A DNA stretch of 53,769 bases, taken from NCBI RefSeq assembly GCF_014698305.1, contig NZ_JACJST010000033.1, forward strand, positions 1 through 53,769. The letters are read 5' to 3'. Shown one piece after another: positions 8,640-17,388 of the stretch. A program made the position numbers and the translations under genes. This DNA comes from Anabaena lutea FACHB-196 (GTDB lineage Bacteria; Cyanobacteriota; Cyanobacteriia; Cyanobacteriales; Nostocaceae). The notes under the pieces are model-generated. The model saw nothing but the letters and a program-made list of their open reading frames with translations. It searched no databases and was not told where the DNA came from. Positions within the stretch are counted from its first letter, which is position 1. Every line of letters starts with the position of its first letter.

Positions 8640-9239
8640 TCACGCTTCATTGACAAATACCACCGAAGTGGTTTTACTCCATCTCGACGTGCATTTATAG
8701 TCGTGGCAATGCCCTATCCCGACTCTGTTTATATTTTTTGCAGCATTCTCGTCTCGGTCGTGTTCAGTTCCACAATTTAAACACTGAACTGACCGAATTT
8801 TTAAATCAAGTTTGCCCCATTTGTAACCACACTCAGAACAAACCTGGCTAGTGGGTTCCCATCGGCTTATAACGTGAAAATCTCGGTTAAGTTTCTCAGA
8901 CTTGCCTTCGCACAAAGTTCTAAATTCTCTCCATCCTTGCTGACTAATAGCTCTAGAAAGCTTGCGGTTTTTAACCATTCCTGACACATTCAAATCCTCC
9001 AAAACAATAGCTTGATTTTCACTCACTATTTTGGTAGATAGCTTATGCAAGAAGTCTTTTCTGGTGTCGGTAATTTGATTGTGCAGTTTTGCAATTCTAA
9101 TTCGAGTTATGTTCCTACGTTTTGAGTCCCTGGCTTGACGTGCTAATTTTTTCTGGAGTTTGCGAATTCTCCTGTCTAGATTTGAGTAGTTAGGACTTTC
9201 GGCTTTCGTTCCATCTGACATTACAGCAAAAGTTGTCAT
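8640..9239 (-). pseudogene. tnpB: TnpB (IS200/IS605 family) N-terminally truncated remnant
   Basis: A 199-residue C-terminal half of TnpB, whose full length is about 400. It keeps the RuvC-II glutamate in IVLEDLNVSGM, the zinc ribbon (CSECGYKWG then CLNCGTEHD) and the RuvC-III aspartate in HDRDENAAKNI. Translation begins at TTFAVMSDG, directly after where the RuvC-I GIDLG aspartate should be, and the DNA upstream does not encode it. The nuclease therefore lacks one of three catalytic acids and the whole REC/wedge half, and should be inactive. No tnpA is present. Some nuclease-dead TnpB relatives act as RNA-guided repressors, but those keep their N-terminal half, so decay is the simpler reading. 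Confidence 0.85.
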
Positions 9240-9756
9240 TGGGAATGAGGGAGTGATACCCGTTCCTCGTTCTCAGTCATTGGTTCAATCATGAATATTT
9301 GAAAAATCCAGTAAATATACTCAGCATTTTGTTCAATCTGAGCATTTTTCCTATTTACAAATTGATAAAAATATCTTTAACCTCTAAATTTACCTAACGA
9401 GGCTAAATTTACATAATCTAGAAAATAGACATCTTGCACCTTTCACCCTTGTAAGTCTCAACTGCAACTTGAGTTAATTAAGCCAATCCAGGGAGCGTCC
9501 TGAAGCCCACTTGAGTTGCAACATCGGTTTATTTACCCGAAATACACCTGATCAGACTTGAGTTGTATATTAGTAGCTCTAGGTGCAAAATATCTCAACA
9601 TAAAAACCAATCTTAGGGAACTAGGCGTTTTGTCAAACAATTGTTATCTTTCTTAATACGGATCAACAAATGTCAGGCATATACTGTCCTAAGCATGATC
9701 CCTTTGGCTCTTATGTAAGCAATATCACTTTTACGCGTTGTTTTTTGGTTTTAACT
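9240..9756. other. nblA upstream region with three ACTTGAGTT repeats
   Basis: This 500-bp gap holds ACTTGAGTT at 9467-9475, 9509-9517 and 9556-9564, all in the same orientation and 42 and 47 bp apart. An outer inverted pair, TTGCACCT (9434-9441) and AGGTGCAA (9581-9588), encloses them. nblA in relatives has several promoters, including NtcA-dependent ones; I looked for GTA-N8-TAC and did not find a clear match. The repeats may be regulator sites or a small dispersed element. Confidence 0.45.
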
Positions 9757-9954
9757 ATGAATCAACCAGTTGAGCTTTCCTTAGAACAGCAATTTAACAT
9801 CCGCTCATTTGCTACACAAGTTCAGCACATGAGCCATGAACAAGCCCAAGACTTTTTGGTTAGGCTTTATGAGCAAATGGTGGTGCGGGAGGCAACCTAT
9901 AAAGAACTTCTCAAGCATCAGTGGGGACTAGATCCAGGCTCCACTATGGCATAG
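9757..9954 (+). CDS. nblA: Phycobilisome degradation protein NblA
   Basis: Small adaptor (65 residues) that binds phycobiliproteins and delivers phycobilisomes to Clp protease during nitrogen or sulfur starvation. MNQPVELSLEQQFNIRSF, the central QAQDFLVRLYEQMVVRE and the terminal LLKHQWGLDPGS are the family hallmarks. The open frame extends upstream to 9670, but NblA proteins begin at this ATG and the preceding 29 codons look unrelated. The Shine-Dalgarno sequence is weak. It is monocistronic, with long AT-rich gaps on both sides. Strong induction under nitrogen step-down is known for the family; I cannot identify the control site here with confidence. Confidence 0.95.
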   Translation: MNQPVELSLEQQFNIRSFATQVQHMSHEQAQDFLVRLYEQMVVREATYKELLKHQWGLDPGSTMA

Positions 9955-10450
9955 AGTAAATATTCTTGTGTCGCAGTGGGCGACCTCCTTCTCTTGCTAG
10001 GTTCCAGGGAGGAAAACAGCTGGGGATGCTGGGGCGTCAACTTCGATCAGCGATCGCAACTTCCTTTTATCCAGAAACTTGTCTCAGTAAATTAATTCGC
10101 ATTTTCATCAAACTTTTACGAGTCTTTATATAGAGCCGGTTGTAAGTAGTTCACTCAAATCAATAATTAGCCTTTATATTCGATTGGCCCATTTGACCCA
10201 GCCACAATCATATGATTTGGCTAAATAAACTTTTACGACCTTTTATACATTAAGTGTCTGTACATCTCTAGTATAAATTTCCAGCTTCTATACTGGACTC
10301 ATACTGGATTAGATATTTACTATTCTTCGCTTCCAAGTTTTATATAACTATAATTTCCCAATCTAGAGATATTTTGTTTATAAAAGTTTACTTTTTAGGA
10401 TTAAGTGCTATAAAAATACATATATTTTTTGTAACATAATGAAATTAACT
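9955..10450. other. AT-rich gap between nblA and a kinase gene
   Basis: No gene or RNA that I can support. A HIP1 octamer lies near 10050, and the rest is AT-rich. It lies downstream of both flanking genes, so it should hold their terminators, but no clear hairpin with a T-run was found. Confidence 0.4.
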
Positions 10451-12049
10451 TTAACCAGACAGGTCAAATGGTGAATCGGTATCCATTGCTTCCAGCTTGG
10501 CTAGGATTAGCGGTTTAATCTTTTCATACTCTTTTTTGAGTAACTCCTTACTGTATTGTGCGTCCCCAGATGATGCCAATATCTTGCTCATTTGCAGCCA
10601 CTCTTGCAGTCGCTCACATTGAATGGAAGCAATATTGGAAGGTAGAACATGAGTACAGCGACTGGGTCTCTCTCGTGCAAAGAATAGCAAGCGATAATTA
10701 CCTGTATATTGCAGTAAGCGGACGATCTCCTGGCCAAAGGTGGTTTTGAGATTAATGTAGTAAGGTAACCATTTAGCTCCATGTTTGCGGTTATAGATGA
10801 CTGTAATCCACAACAGCATTGGGTGAGGAAGGGAAATGAAAAGAAATTGATTGTAGCGGGTACAGACTAAGCGCTTGCGAATTTCTTGTTCAGGTAGCAT
10901 TACCCACAAGGCTGGTAAAGCTTCGCCATGATTATAGATAGTTTGGGGAAAAAAAATATCAGCGATTGGTTTATTTGAAGGCCAAGAAGCCAGACGAGCA
11001 ATCTCATCGCTGATGGGGGATATTCGCAGTTCAGTTTTGTTTGTTTTGTCAATTGCTGGGGCTAGGCGCTTTTCAGGTTTTGTCTGTTTTTCAATATTGG
11101 TATGAGTTGTGAAACTTTGATTGACTAAAGGAATATTTTGACTATTCTTTTTACGTATCTTGTCCTCCTGTTCTGCGGCTACTAAGACAGCGAGGATATC
11201 ATTAATACTTTGAGGGCGATCGCTTGCTTTTTTTGCTAAACAACTCATCACCAAATCTTCGACTGGCTTTGGTATTTGTAATGTAGGATTAACTTCAGCA
11301 AATGACAGAGGTTTTTGAAACAGATGAGTTTGATACCATGCTCCAAAAGTCTGAGTCAACGCCATCAGTGGCATTTTACCTGTGAGCATTTCAAACATCA
11401 TCACACCCAAACTATAGATATCCGAGCGATTATCTAATTCTTTACCCTCAATTTGCTCTGGAGAAGAATAAGCGAGAGTACCCAAATAGAATTTCGTCTG
11501 ATCACTATCCGACATGATTAACTTGGCTATGCCAAAGTCTAATACCTTGACTAATTCCCCAAAACTGGCATCTTGAATTACCAGCATATTGCTAGGCTTA
11601 ATATCACGATGGATAATTGGGCAGATTACTCCATCTACGGGGATACCATTATGAGCGCACTGTAAGCCCAGACAAATTTGCCGAGCCATACTGAGGAATC
11701 TAGATATAGGTAGATTTTGGTTGCGGATTACAGTATTTAGGCTTTGTCCTTGCAAGTATTCCATTACGTAGTATGGAGTGTTATTTTCATCTACGCCATA
11801 GTCCATCACGCGGACAATATGAATGCTTTTCTGACCTAGCAAGGCACAGGTTTTTGCTTCTCGCTCAAAACGTTCTTGCAAACGCATTTTTTCGTTTTGC
11901 ATGGATAAGGCGAGAAACTTAATTGCAACGGGTACACCTCCCAACAAAATATCCTTAGCACGATACACCCGTCCCATTGCTCCAGTCCCAATTAGTTCTT
12001 GAAGCTGGTAGCGTTTGCTGAGTAAACGACCAATGTTGGGGTCTGACAT
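10451..12049 (-). CDS. Serine/threonine protein kinase (Hanks type)
   Basis: Soluble eukaryotic-like protein kinase of 532 residues. The kinase domain (about 12-275) is complete: glycine loop LIGTGAMGRVY, lysine in VAIKFLAL, catalytic HRDIKPSNML, DFGIAK and the activation-segment end GTLAYSSPEQ. A low-complexity linker (about 285-330) joins a C-terminal region of about 200 residues that I do not recognise; it has no obvious transmembrane helix. An in-frame ATG at 12073 exists, but ATG 12049 is preceded by GGAG and gives the usual SDPNIGRLLSKRYQL start. The gene is monocistronic and its targets are unknown. Confidence 0.93.
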   Translation of the reverse strand: MSDPNIGRLLSKRYQLQELIGTGAMGRVYRAKDILLGGVPVAIKFLALSMQNEKMRLQERFEREAKTCALLGQKSIHIVRVMDYGVDENNTPYYVMEYLQGQSLNTVIRNQNLPISRFLSMARQICLGLQCAHNGIPVDGVICPIIHRDIKPSNMLVIQDASFGELVKVLDFGIAKLIMSDSDQTKFYLGTLAYSSPEQIEGKELDNRSDIYSLGVMMFEMLTGKMPLMALTQTFGAWYQTHLFQKPLSFAEVNPTLQIPKPVEDLVMSCLAKKASDRPQSINDILAVLVAAEQEDKIRKKNSQNIPLVNQSFTTHTNIEKQTKPEKRLAPAIDKTNKTELRISPISDEIARLASWPSNKPIADIFFPQTIYNHGEALPALWVMLPEQEIRKRLVCTRYNQFLFISLPHPMLLWITVIYNRKHGAKWLPYYINLKTTFGQEIVRLLQYTGNYRLLFFARERPSRCTHVLPSNIASIQCERLQEWLQMSKILASSGDAQYSKELLKKEYEKIKPLILAKLEAMDTDSPFDLSG

Positions 12050-12380
12050 AGATAATTCGACTCCAATGTTCAATAATCGTGGATTAAACCTTGATAGAGG
12101 TCTAATTTTTGCATTTTTCTTTCTTTTAGTAAAAAACCAGTAGGGTGTTAATGGAATTATCCGGCTATTTAAGTATATTCACTCACACAGTTTTGAATAT
12201 TGTCAATATTTTTTTGCTTTAGCAGCTGATTACTTAGAAACTAACTGTCTCATCTCTAGTGCAATTGTCTTTTTTTTACTTTTCTTGGGGTAAATTCAAA
12301 CACTGGAGATTCTGTAGCCCTTTGAGCTAATTTTAATTAACTAAAAATAGACAAGATTCACTTTTCTAGAATCAGGTTCC
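12050..12380. other. AT-rich intergenic region
   Basis: Upstream of the kinase gene and downstream of the minus-strand gene that ends at 12381. No gene, RNA or strong repeat is visible. Confidence 0.4.
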
Positions 12381-12893
12381 CTATGTGGGTTGACGCGCTA
12401 GGCTGGCTTCCATTGTACTGGTTAAAAAATGACCTGCTAGGATACCGCTAGTGAGATAGTAATTATCATCGGAAACCTGGTGTAAGGTTTCAAAACCGCT
12501 ACGACGTTCACGATCGCCCAATACCCAGTAACGCTGTACGATGGTATCTGGACAAATCCAACCTTCACCTTCAACCTGTCCTAAAAGATTGTGCTGGAGT
12601 AAAAAAGTATATTGACGATCGCCATCATGCAGTCTTCCTTTATATTGGCAAGATATTTCTGAGCGATCGCTGCCTGGAAAGACCAACTTTGTGGCCATAG
12701 AAAACCAGTTGTCACGATTCCAAACTACTAAAGTCATGCCCTTAAAGCTGATTGGCATACCATTACGTTCTAACCAACTTCCTTGCATGATCCAGCGTCC
12801 TGGTTCTAATAAAAAAGTGTGAGTCACCGAATATAGTCCTTGTGTTGAACCAATACGTAAAAATAGAGATATATATTTAACATAGTCTACCAA
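12381..12893 (-). CDS. Conserved hypothetical protein, possibly frameshifted at its start
   Basis: About 170 residues, rich in Trp, Tyr and alternating beta pattern (FLLEPGRWIMQGSWLERNG, YTFLLQHNLLGQVEGEGW), which suggests a beta-barrel or lipocalin-like fold. I do not recognise the family. The open frame begins only at TTG 12893. An ATG at 12921 overlaps the anmK stop as ATGA, as expected for a coupled gene, but reads MNNILC and stops. Removing one base from the ATCC after AAT would join it to the main frame as MNNIFADLSLVDYV. So either a one-base frameshift damaged the start or a rare start codon is used. It directly follows anmK on the same strand. Confidence 0.65.
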   Translation of the reverse strand: MVDYVKYISLFLRIGSTQGLYSVTHTFLLEPGRWIMQGSWLERNGMPISFKGMTLVVWNRDNWFSMATKLVFPGSDRSEISCQYKGRLHDGDRQYTFLLQHNLLGQVEGEGWICPDTIVQRYWVLGDRERRSGFETLHQVSDDNYYLTSGILAGHFLTSTMEASLARQPT

Positions 12894-12917
12894 GGATAAA
12901 TCAGCAAAGGATATTGT

Positions 12918-14093
12918 TCATGCAGTACTATTACTGTGAACTTCTCCTAAAAGCACTTCTTGTTCCGCTCCAGTTGCAGCGGGTAAGTTACCAGGAATAC
13001 CTAGTTGTCGCCAGTATGCTAAGACGGCGAAGGCGATCGCTTCTTTAAAAGCCGCACTTAAGCCGACATCATCTGTAGTTAAAACTGGAATTGATGCCAA
13101 TAACAACTCTAACCGATGTTTTAAATAAAGATTTCGACTACCACCGCCACATAATAATACTCTTTGTGGCATTTGTGGTAGAAAGGTTCGATAACTGTGA
13201 ACAATTGAAGCTGCGGTCAGTTCTGTAATTGTCGCCAACACATCTGCGGGGCTGAGTTGGTAAACTTGGGCATCTTGTAAACAATTATTGAAGTATGTGA
13301 CACCAAATAACTCACGCCCAGTAGATTTAGGTGGTGGTAAATGAAAATAATCTTGACTGAGCCATTTTTCTACCAATGGCTGGTAGGGAGTACCACTAGC
13401 TGCCCAGGTTCCGTTTTCATCGTAACTTTTAGCACCATCTGTAAAATGTTGTACAGCTAGATCCAACAAACTATTTCCAGGGCCTGTATCCCAACCAAGA
13501 ATTTGAGAGAGCCAGTTGTCACACCGAGCAGGTATATAAGCAACATTACCAATACCACCAATATTTTGAATACAACGCCCTTCCTGTGGATGACCCAGCA
13601 AATAGGCATCGACTCTAGGAACAAGAGGCGCACCATGTCCACCAGCGGCAATATCAGCCACACGGAAATTACTGATAGTAGTAATACCTGTAAGGCGCGA
13701 AATTAAATCACCACGACCAAGTTGCAAACTATAGCCCAATGAAAGATGGAGAGAAGTTTTCTCCCCATTTATCTGCGGTGGTCGATGGTAAACTGTTTGA
13801 CCGTGGGAGCCGATTAAGGTAGCTGGTGGATGACCAATTTGAATATTTTGGGCGGCTTGGGAAAAAGCTAGAGCGATCGCATCATCTAGTTCTGCTAATT
13901 CTGCCATTGAGATGGCCGCACCAGCGCAAATTGCCAAAATCTTTTCTTGTAGTTCAGCGGGGTAAGAATATGTTTCCCCTGCTACTAATTCAATTTTTAG
14001 ATCCAAATCCGTACCAGAAATCTCTACCAAAGCGGCATCTATGCCATCTACGGAGGTACCACTCATTAAACCGATCACGCGAGTTGGGTGCAT
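12918..14093 (-). CDS. anmK: Anhydro-N-acetylmuramic acid kinase
   Basis: Phosphorylates and opens 1,6-anhydro-MurNAc released from peptidoglycan, giving MurNAc-6-phosphate for cell-wall recycling. The 391-residue length is normal. The ATPase-fold phosphate-1 motif [17 protein letters not shown] is at the N terminus. [37 protein letters not shown] and [10 protein letters not shown] follow, with LLCGGGSRN near the C terminus. A TTG at 14120 is in frame; ATG 14093 fits the family start better. Its stop overlaps an ATG that probably once began the next gene. No murQ is adjacent. Confidence 0.95.
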   Translation of the reverse strand: MHPTRVIGLMSGTSVDGIDAALVEISGTDLDLKIELVAGETYSYPAELQEKILAICAGAAISMAELAELDDAIALAFSQAAQNIQIGHPPATLIGSHGQTVYHRPPQINGEKTSLHLSLGYSLQLGRGDLISRLTGITTISNFRVADIAAGGHGAPLVPRVDAYLLGHPQEGRCIQNIGGIGNVAYIPARCDNWLSQILGWDTGPGNSLLDLAVQHFTDGAKSYDENGTWAASGTPYQPLVEKWLSQDYFHLPPPKSTGRELFGVTYFNNCLQDAQVYQLSPADVLATITELTAASIVHSYRTFLPQMPQRVLLCGGGSRNLYLKHRLELLLASIPVLTTDDVGLSAAFKEAIAFAVLAYWRQLGIPGNLPAATGAEQEVLLGEVHSNSTA

Positions 14094-14164
14094 TGGCAGA
14101 GATTTTGATTTAGATTGCAAGAGTAGTTTAATTCATACTCTGGCCGATGTCAAAACCTGCAACA

Positions 14165-14262
14165 CCCTACTTAATTCGTAATTCGTAATAATGCCTACGG
14201 CAGGCTACCGCCAACGTAATTCGTAATAGTGCCTACGGTCCAGCTAGGGATACGTAATTAAG
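14165..14262. repeat. Cluster of TAATTCGTAA and palindromic dispersed repeats
   Basis: TAATTCGTAA-type decamers occur several times, interleaved with two related segments, TGCCTACGGCAGGCTACCGC and TGCCTACGGTCCAGCTAGGG. A similar TTCGGTTCCGCTAGGGATACG lies at about 19558. These are dispersed repeat families of the kind common in Nostocales intergenic DNA; no coding function is seen. Confidence 0.6.
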
Positions 14263-14300
14263 TTTTGTGACGGAGAAGTAGACCCCGACCCAAAACTTGC

Positions 14301-14341
14301 CGGTTATTGAACCGAGGGATTTAAACCCACGGTACTCGGTT
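14301..14341 (-). terminator. Overlapping hairpins after kdpC, possible terminator
   Basis: CGGTT-ATTG-AACCG (14301-14314) overlaps a larger stem, AACCGAG (14310-14316) with CTCGGTT (14335-14341), so only one can form at a time. They lie 12 bp past the leftward kdpC stop. No long T-run follows, so this may be a repeat or processing site rather than a classic terminator. Confidence 0.35.
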
Positions 14342-14352
14342 AAAACTAATTA

Positions 14353-14952
14353 TTAATTTTGGTTACGGTTCACATCTTGTAAATCAAGAGCATAATTTAA
14401 ACGTAAAATATTTACTCCGGGTTCACCAAATATTCCTAAAAACCTGCCATCAGTGTACTTATTAATTAAAGGTATTATATCATCATCTTGGATGCCTCTT
14501 GCCCGCGCTACTCTTGCTAACTGCTGTCGCGCTGCTTTCAAGGAAATATGGGGATCTAAACCAGAACCAGATGTGTAAATTAAATCTGCCAGCGGTTGTA
14601 TATTGTCATCTTGGAATTGAGTGGCTTGCTCCCGAATCCTATTAGTGAGGTCTGGATTACTAGGAGCGAGATTACTAGCTCCAGATATACCCGTTGGCTT
14701 GGCTTTCCTGCCTTGACTATATCTCACTGCACTTGGACGACCCTGAAAATATCGTTCTGATGTAAAAACTTGACCAATCAAAGCCGAACCAATTGGTTGA
14801 TTATCAATGTTTAACATGATGCTACCTTGGGCTGAAAATGGGAAAGCAAACTGACCAATTCCCAGGATTGCCAGAGGATAGATAATTGCTGTTAATAACC
14901 AAAGCAACAGAGTCATCCGTATGGCTCGGATAGCTTCTTGAATAAATACCAT
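14353..14952 (-). CDS. kdpC: Potassium-transporting ATPase subunit C (set 1)
   Basis: KdpC of 199 residues, the small single-span subunit of the high-affinity K+ pump KdpFABC. One N-terminal membrane helix (about 10-32, ending PLAILGIGQFAFPF) leads into the periplasmic domain. Family motifs are IGSALIGQVFTSERYFQGRPS, SGASNLAPSNPDL, ADLIYTSGSGLDPHIS and DGRFLGIFGEPGVNIL-type residues at the end. It starts 94 bp after kdpB. No kdpF- or kdpG-like gene is found in that gap, unlike the second set at 26 kb. Confidence 0.96.
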   Translation of the reverse strand: MVFIQEAIRAIRMTLLLWLLTAIIYPLAILGIGQFAFPFSAQGSIMLNIDNQPIGSALIGQVFTSERYFQGRPSAVRYSQGRKAKPTGISGASNLAPSNPDLTNRIREQATQFQDDNIQPLADLIYTSGSGLDPHISLKAARQQLARVARARGIQDDDIIPLINKYTDGRFLGIFGEPGVNILRLNYALDLQDVNRNQN

Positions 14953-15046
14953 AATTAAATTTTAGTAATTGGTGATTGGTAATTGGTGATAGAATAAGCG
15001 TTTTAATCTTGTTTATCCTTAAATCCTGGAAATCCTGATTCAGACA

Positions 15047-17152
15047 TTAAGCTAACCCTAGCAATGTAATTAGCATATCTAATAATTTAATAGCAATAAA
15101 TGGAGCAATCACACCACCTAATCCATAAATCAAGATATTGCGTTGCAGAAGTTGATTAGCTGTTAAAGGTTTAAATTGTATACCCTTCAATGCCAAAGGA
15201 ATCAAAGCCGGAATAATTAAAGCGTTATAAATCAGTGCCGACAGTACTGCCGAATTAGCACTGGTTAACCTCATAATATTCAAGCTTTCTAGATTAGCAG
15301 CCGTAAAAATCACTGGGATAATGGCAAAATATTTAGCAATATCATTAGCGAGAGAAAATGTCGTTAAAGCTCCACGAGTTATCAACAATTGTTTACCAAT
15401 ACTAATGATATCAATCAACTTAGTGGGGTCAGAGTCCAAATCCACCATATTAGCTGCTTCTTTGGCGGCTTGAGTGCCTGTATTCATGGCCACGCCAACA
15501 TTCGCTTGTGCTAAGGCGGGAGCATCATTTGTCCCGTCTCCTGTCATCGCCACCAGTTTACCCTCAGCTTGTTCCCGTTGAATGACGCTGATTTTCTCTT
15601 CTGGTGTGGCTTCGGCTATGAATTCATCTACTCCAGCCTCTTTAGCAATGACAGCAGCAGTAATGTGGTTGTCTCCAGTCAGCATGACGGTACGCACTCC
15701 CATTCGCCGCACTTGGTCAAACCGTTCGCGGATACCAGGTTTGACAATATCTTTGAGATAAATAACACCGTAAATTTCATTATCTAGGCAAATTGCTAGG
15801 GGTGTACCTCCTTGCTGGGAAACTTGTTCGTAAGCGGTATCTAGTTCTGGGACTATGCGTCCATTGCGGGAAGCGACAAACCCTTTAATTGCTGCAACTG
15901 AGCCTTTCCGTACTTCCCTCCCACCAGGTAAATTAGTGCCACTGATGCGGGTTTTGGCGGAAAATTCTACTCCTTGTGATTTTTTGCGGTCTAAGTCAAA
16001 CTTTGCGCCTAATCTTTCTGCTAGTCGGATGATAGATTTACCTTCTGGAGTATCGTCCAATATACTAGCGGCTAAAGCGATATTGGCAATTTCGGCCATT
16101 GTATGACCGTTGATGGGGATAAATGCTTCTGCCAAACGGTTACCGATAGTGATTGTACCTGTTTTATCTAATACAAGAGTATTAATATCTCCACAGGCTT
16201 CCACAGCCCTTCCTGAAGTAGCAATAACGTTAAATTGGGCGACCCGATCCATACCTGCGATGCCAATAGCGCTGAGTAAACCGCCAATAGTTGTGGGAAT
16301 CAGGGCAACTAACAGGGCAATTAGTGTGGGTACACTGACTGGACTGTTCGCATAATAAGCAAAGGCAGGTATTGTCGCGACCACAAATAAAAATACGAGG
16401 CTGAGAACTGCCAGTAGTACCGTCAAGGCTATTTCATTGGGTGTTTTGCGGCGTTCTGCACCTTCGACTAAGGCAATCATCCGGTCAATAAAGCCTTTAC
16501 CGGGGTCAGCGGTGATGCGGATAATTAATTCATCGGAGATGATGCGAGTACCACCAGTAACGGAACTGGCAACATCTGAACCTGATTCTTTGAGAACTGG
16601 TGCAGATTCCCCAGTAATTGCTGATTCATCCACGGAAGCAACACCCAAAATCACTTCACCATCAGCGGGGATGATATCACCTGCTACGACGTAGACAGTA
16701 TCACCTTGTTTGAGGCTGGTAGAAGAGACTTTTGTAATTGTGCCATCGACGACGATTTTTTTGGCGATGGTTTGTGATTTTGTTGAGCGTAAAGCATCGG
16801 CTTGGGCTTTACCGCGTCCTTCGGCTACAGCTTCCGCAAAATTGGCAAACAAAATGGTGAAGAACAAAATCACTGTGATCAAGCCGTTGAAAAGTGCCGG
16901 GTTTTTTTGGTTAACTGTCCCAAATAGTGGGGGATATATCGTTGCAGCTAGGGTGATGATGGTTCCCACCCAAACCAGAAACATGACAGGATTTTTGATC
17001 ACATATTTGGGATGCAGCTTAACAAAGGTATCCCTAATTGCCCTAGTGTATAGTCCCTGGGTACTTACCCGTGTTTTTTGGCGTTTTTGACGGCGATCGC
17101 TAGGACGAGGACGGGAAGATTTAGGTTTTGGGGTAGTTGCGGCTGGATTCAT
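15047..17152 (-). CDS. kdpB: Potassium-transporting P-type ATPase subunit B (set 1)
   Basis: Catalytic P-type ATPase subunit of the Kdp pump, 701 residues from ATG 17152. It shows the actuator TGES (ITGESAPV), the phosphorylation site DKTGTIT, the nucleotide-domain [10 protein letters not shown] and the hinge [18 protein letters not shown]. The N terminus is basic, as in other cyanobacterial KdpB. In-frame ATGs continue upstream to 17227, but those codons are only a translated heptamer repeat (TNDQLP units), so I place the start after the repeat. No Shine-Dalgarno sequence is present. The gene lies between kdpA and kdpC. It closely resembles the plus-strand KdpB at 23.7 kb. Confidence 0.96.
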   Translation of the reverse strand: MNPAATTPKPKSSRPRPSDRRQKRQKTRVSTQGLYTRAIRDTFVKLHPKYVIKNPVMFLVWVGTIITLAATIYPPLFGTVNQKNPALFNGLITVILFFTILFANFAEAVAEGRGKAQADALRSTKSQTIAKKIVVDGTITKVSSTSLKQGDTVYVVAGDIIPADGEVILGVASVDESAITGESAPVLKESGSDVASSVTGGTRIISDELIIRITADPGKGFIDRMIALVEGAERRKTPNEIALTVLLAVLSLVFLFVVATIPAFAYYANSPVSVPTLIALLVALIPTTIGGLLSAIGIAGMDRVAQFNVIATSGRAVEACGDINTLVLDKTGTITIGNRLAEAFIPINGHTMAEIANIALAASILDDTPEGKSIIRLAERLGAKFDLDRKKSQGVEFSAKTRISGTNLPGGREVRKGSVAAIKGFVASRNGRIVPELDTAYEQVSQQGGTPLAICLDNEIYGVIYLKDIVKPGIRERFDQVRRMGVRTVMLTGDNHITAAVIAKEAGVDEFIAEATPEEKISVIQREQAEGKLVAMTGDGTNDAPALAQANVGVAMNTGTQAAKEAANMVDLDSDPTKLIDIISIGKQLLITRGALTTFSLANDIAKYFAIIPVIFTAANLESLNIMRLTSANSAVLSALIYNALIIPALIPLALKGIQFKPLTANQLLQRNILIYGLGGVIAPFIAIKLLDMLITLLGLA

Positions 17153-17160
17153 ATATTTGG

Positions 17161-17314
17161 TCATTGGTAATTGGTCATTGGTAATTGGTAATTGGTCATT
17201 GGTAATTGGTAATTGGTCATTGGTCATTGGTCATTGGTCATTGGTCATTGGTAATTGGTCATTGGTCATTGGTCATTGGTCATTGGTAATTGGTAATTGG
17301 TAATTGGTCATTGG
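17161..17314. repeat. Heptamer tandem array (TMATTGG)22 between kdpA and kdpB
   Basis: Twenty-two uninterrupted copies of a 7-bp unit, TCATTGG or TAATTGG in mixed order, fill the gap between kdpA and kdpB. A pyrimidine-rich tract follows, with CCCCATCTC-type repeats at 17336-17375. On the minus strand the array repeatedly places ATG in frame with kdpB. Similar heptamer repeats are known from Nostocales, where copy number varies between strains. Confidence 0.95.
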
Positions 17315-17388
17315 TCATTTTCTCCGCGTCACCGCGTCCCCGTGTCTCCCCATCTCCCCATCTCCCCATCTCCGTGTCACCGCGTCCC

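Noticed and set aside
8640-9239. RNA-guided repressor of the nuclease-dead TnpB kind
   Set aside because: The whole N-terminal half needed for guide RNA and target binding is absent.
9240-9756. NtcA site (GTA-N8-TAC) before nblA
   Set aside because: Candidate GTA and TAC triplets were checked, but none had the required 8-bp spacing.
14301-14341. tRNA-like fold
   Set aside because: It has two overlapping hairpins but no cloverleaf, no T-loop consensus and no anticodon arm.
17161-17314. Possible CRISPR-like array
   Set aside because: The unit is 7 bp with no spacers; it is a simple heptamer repeat.
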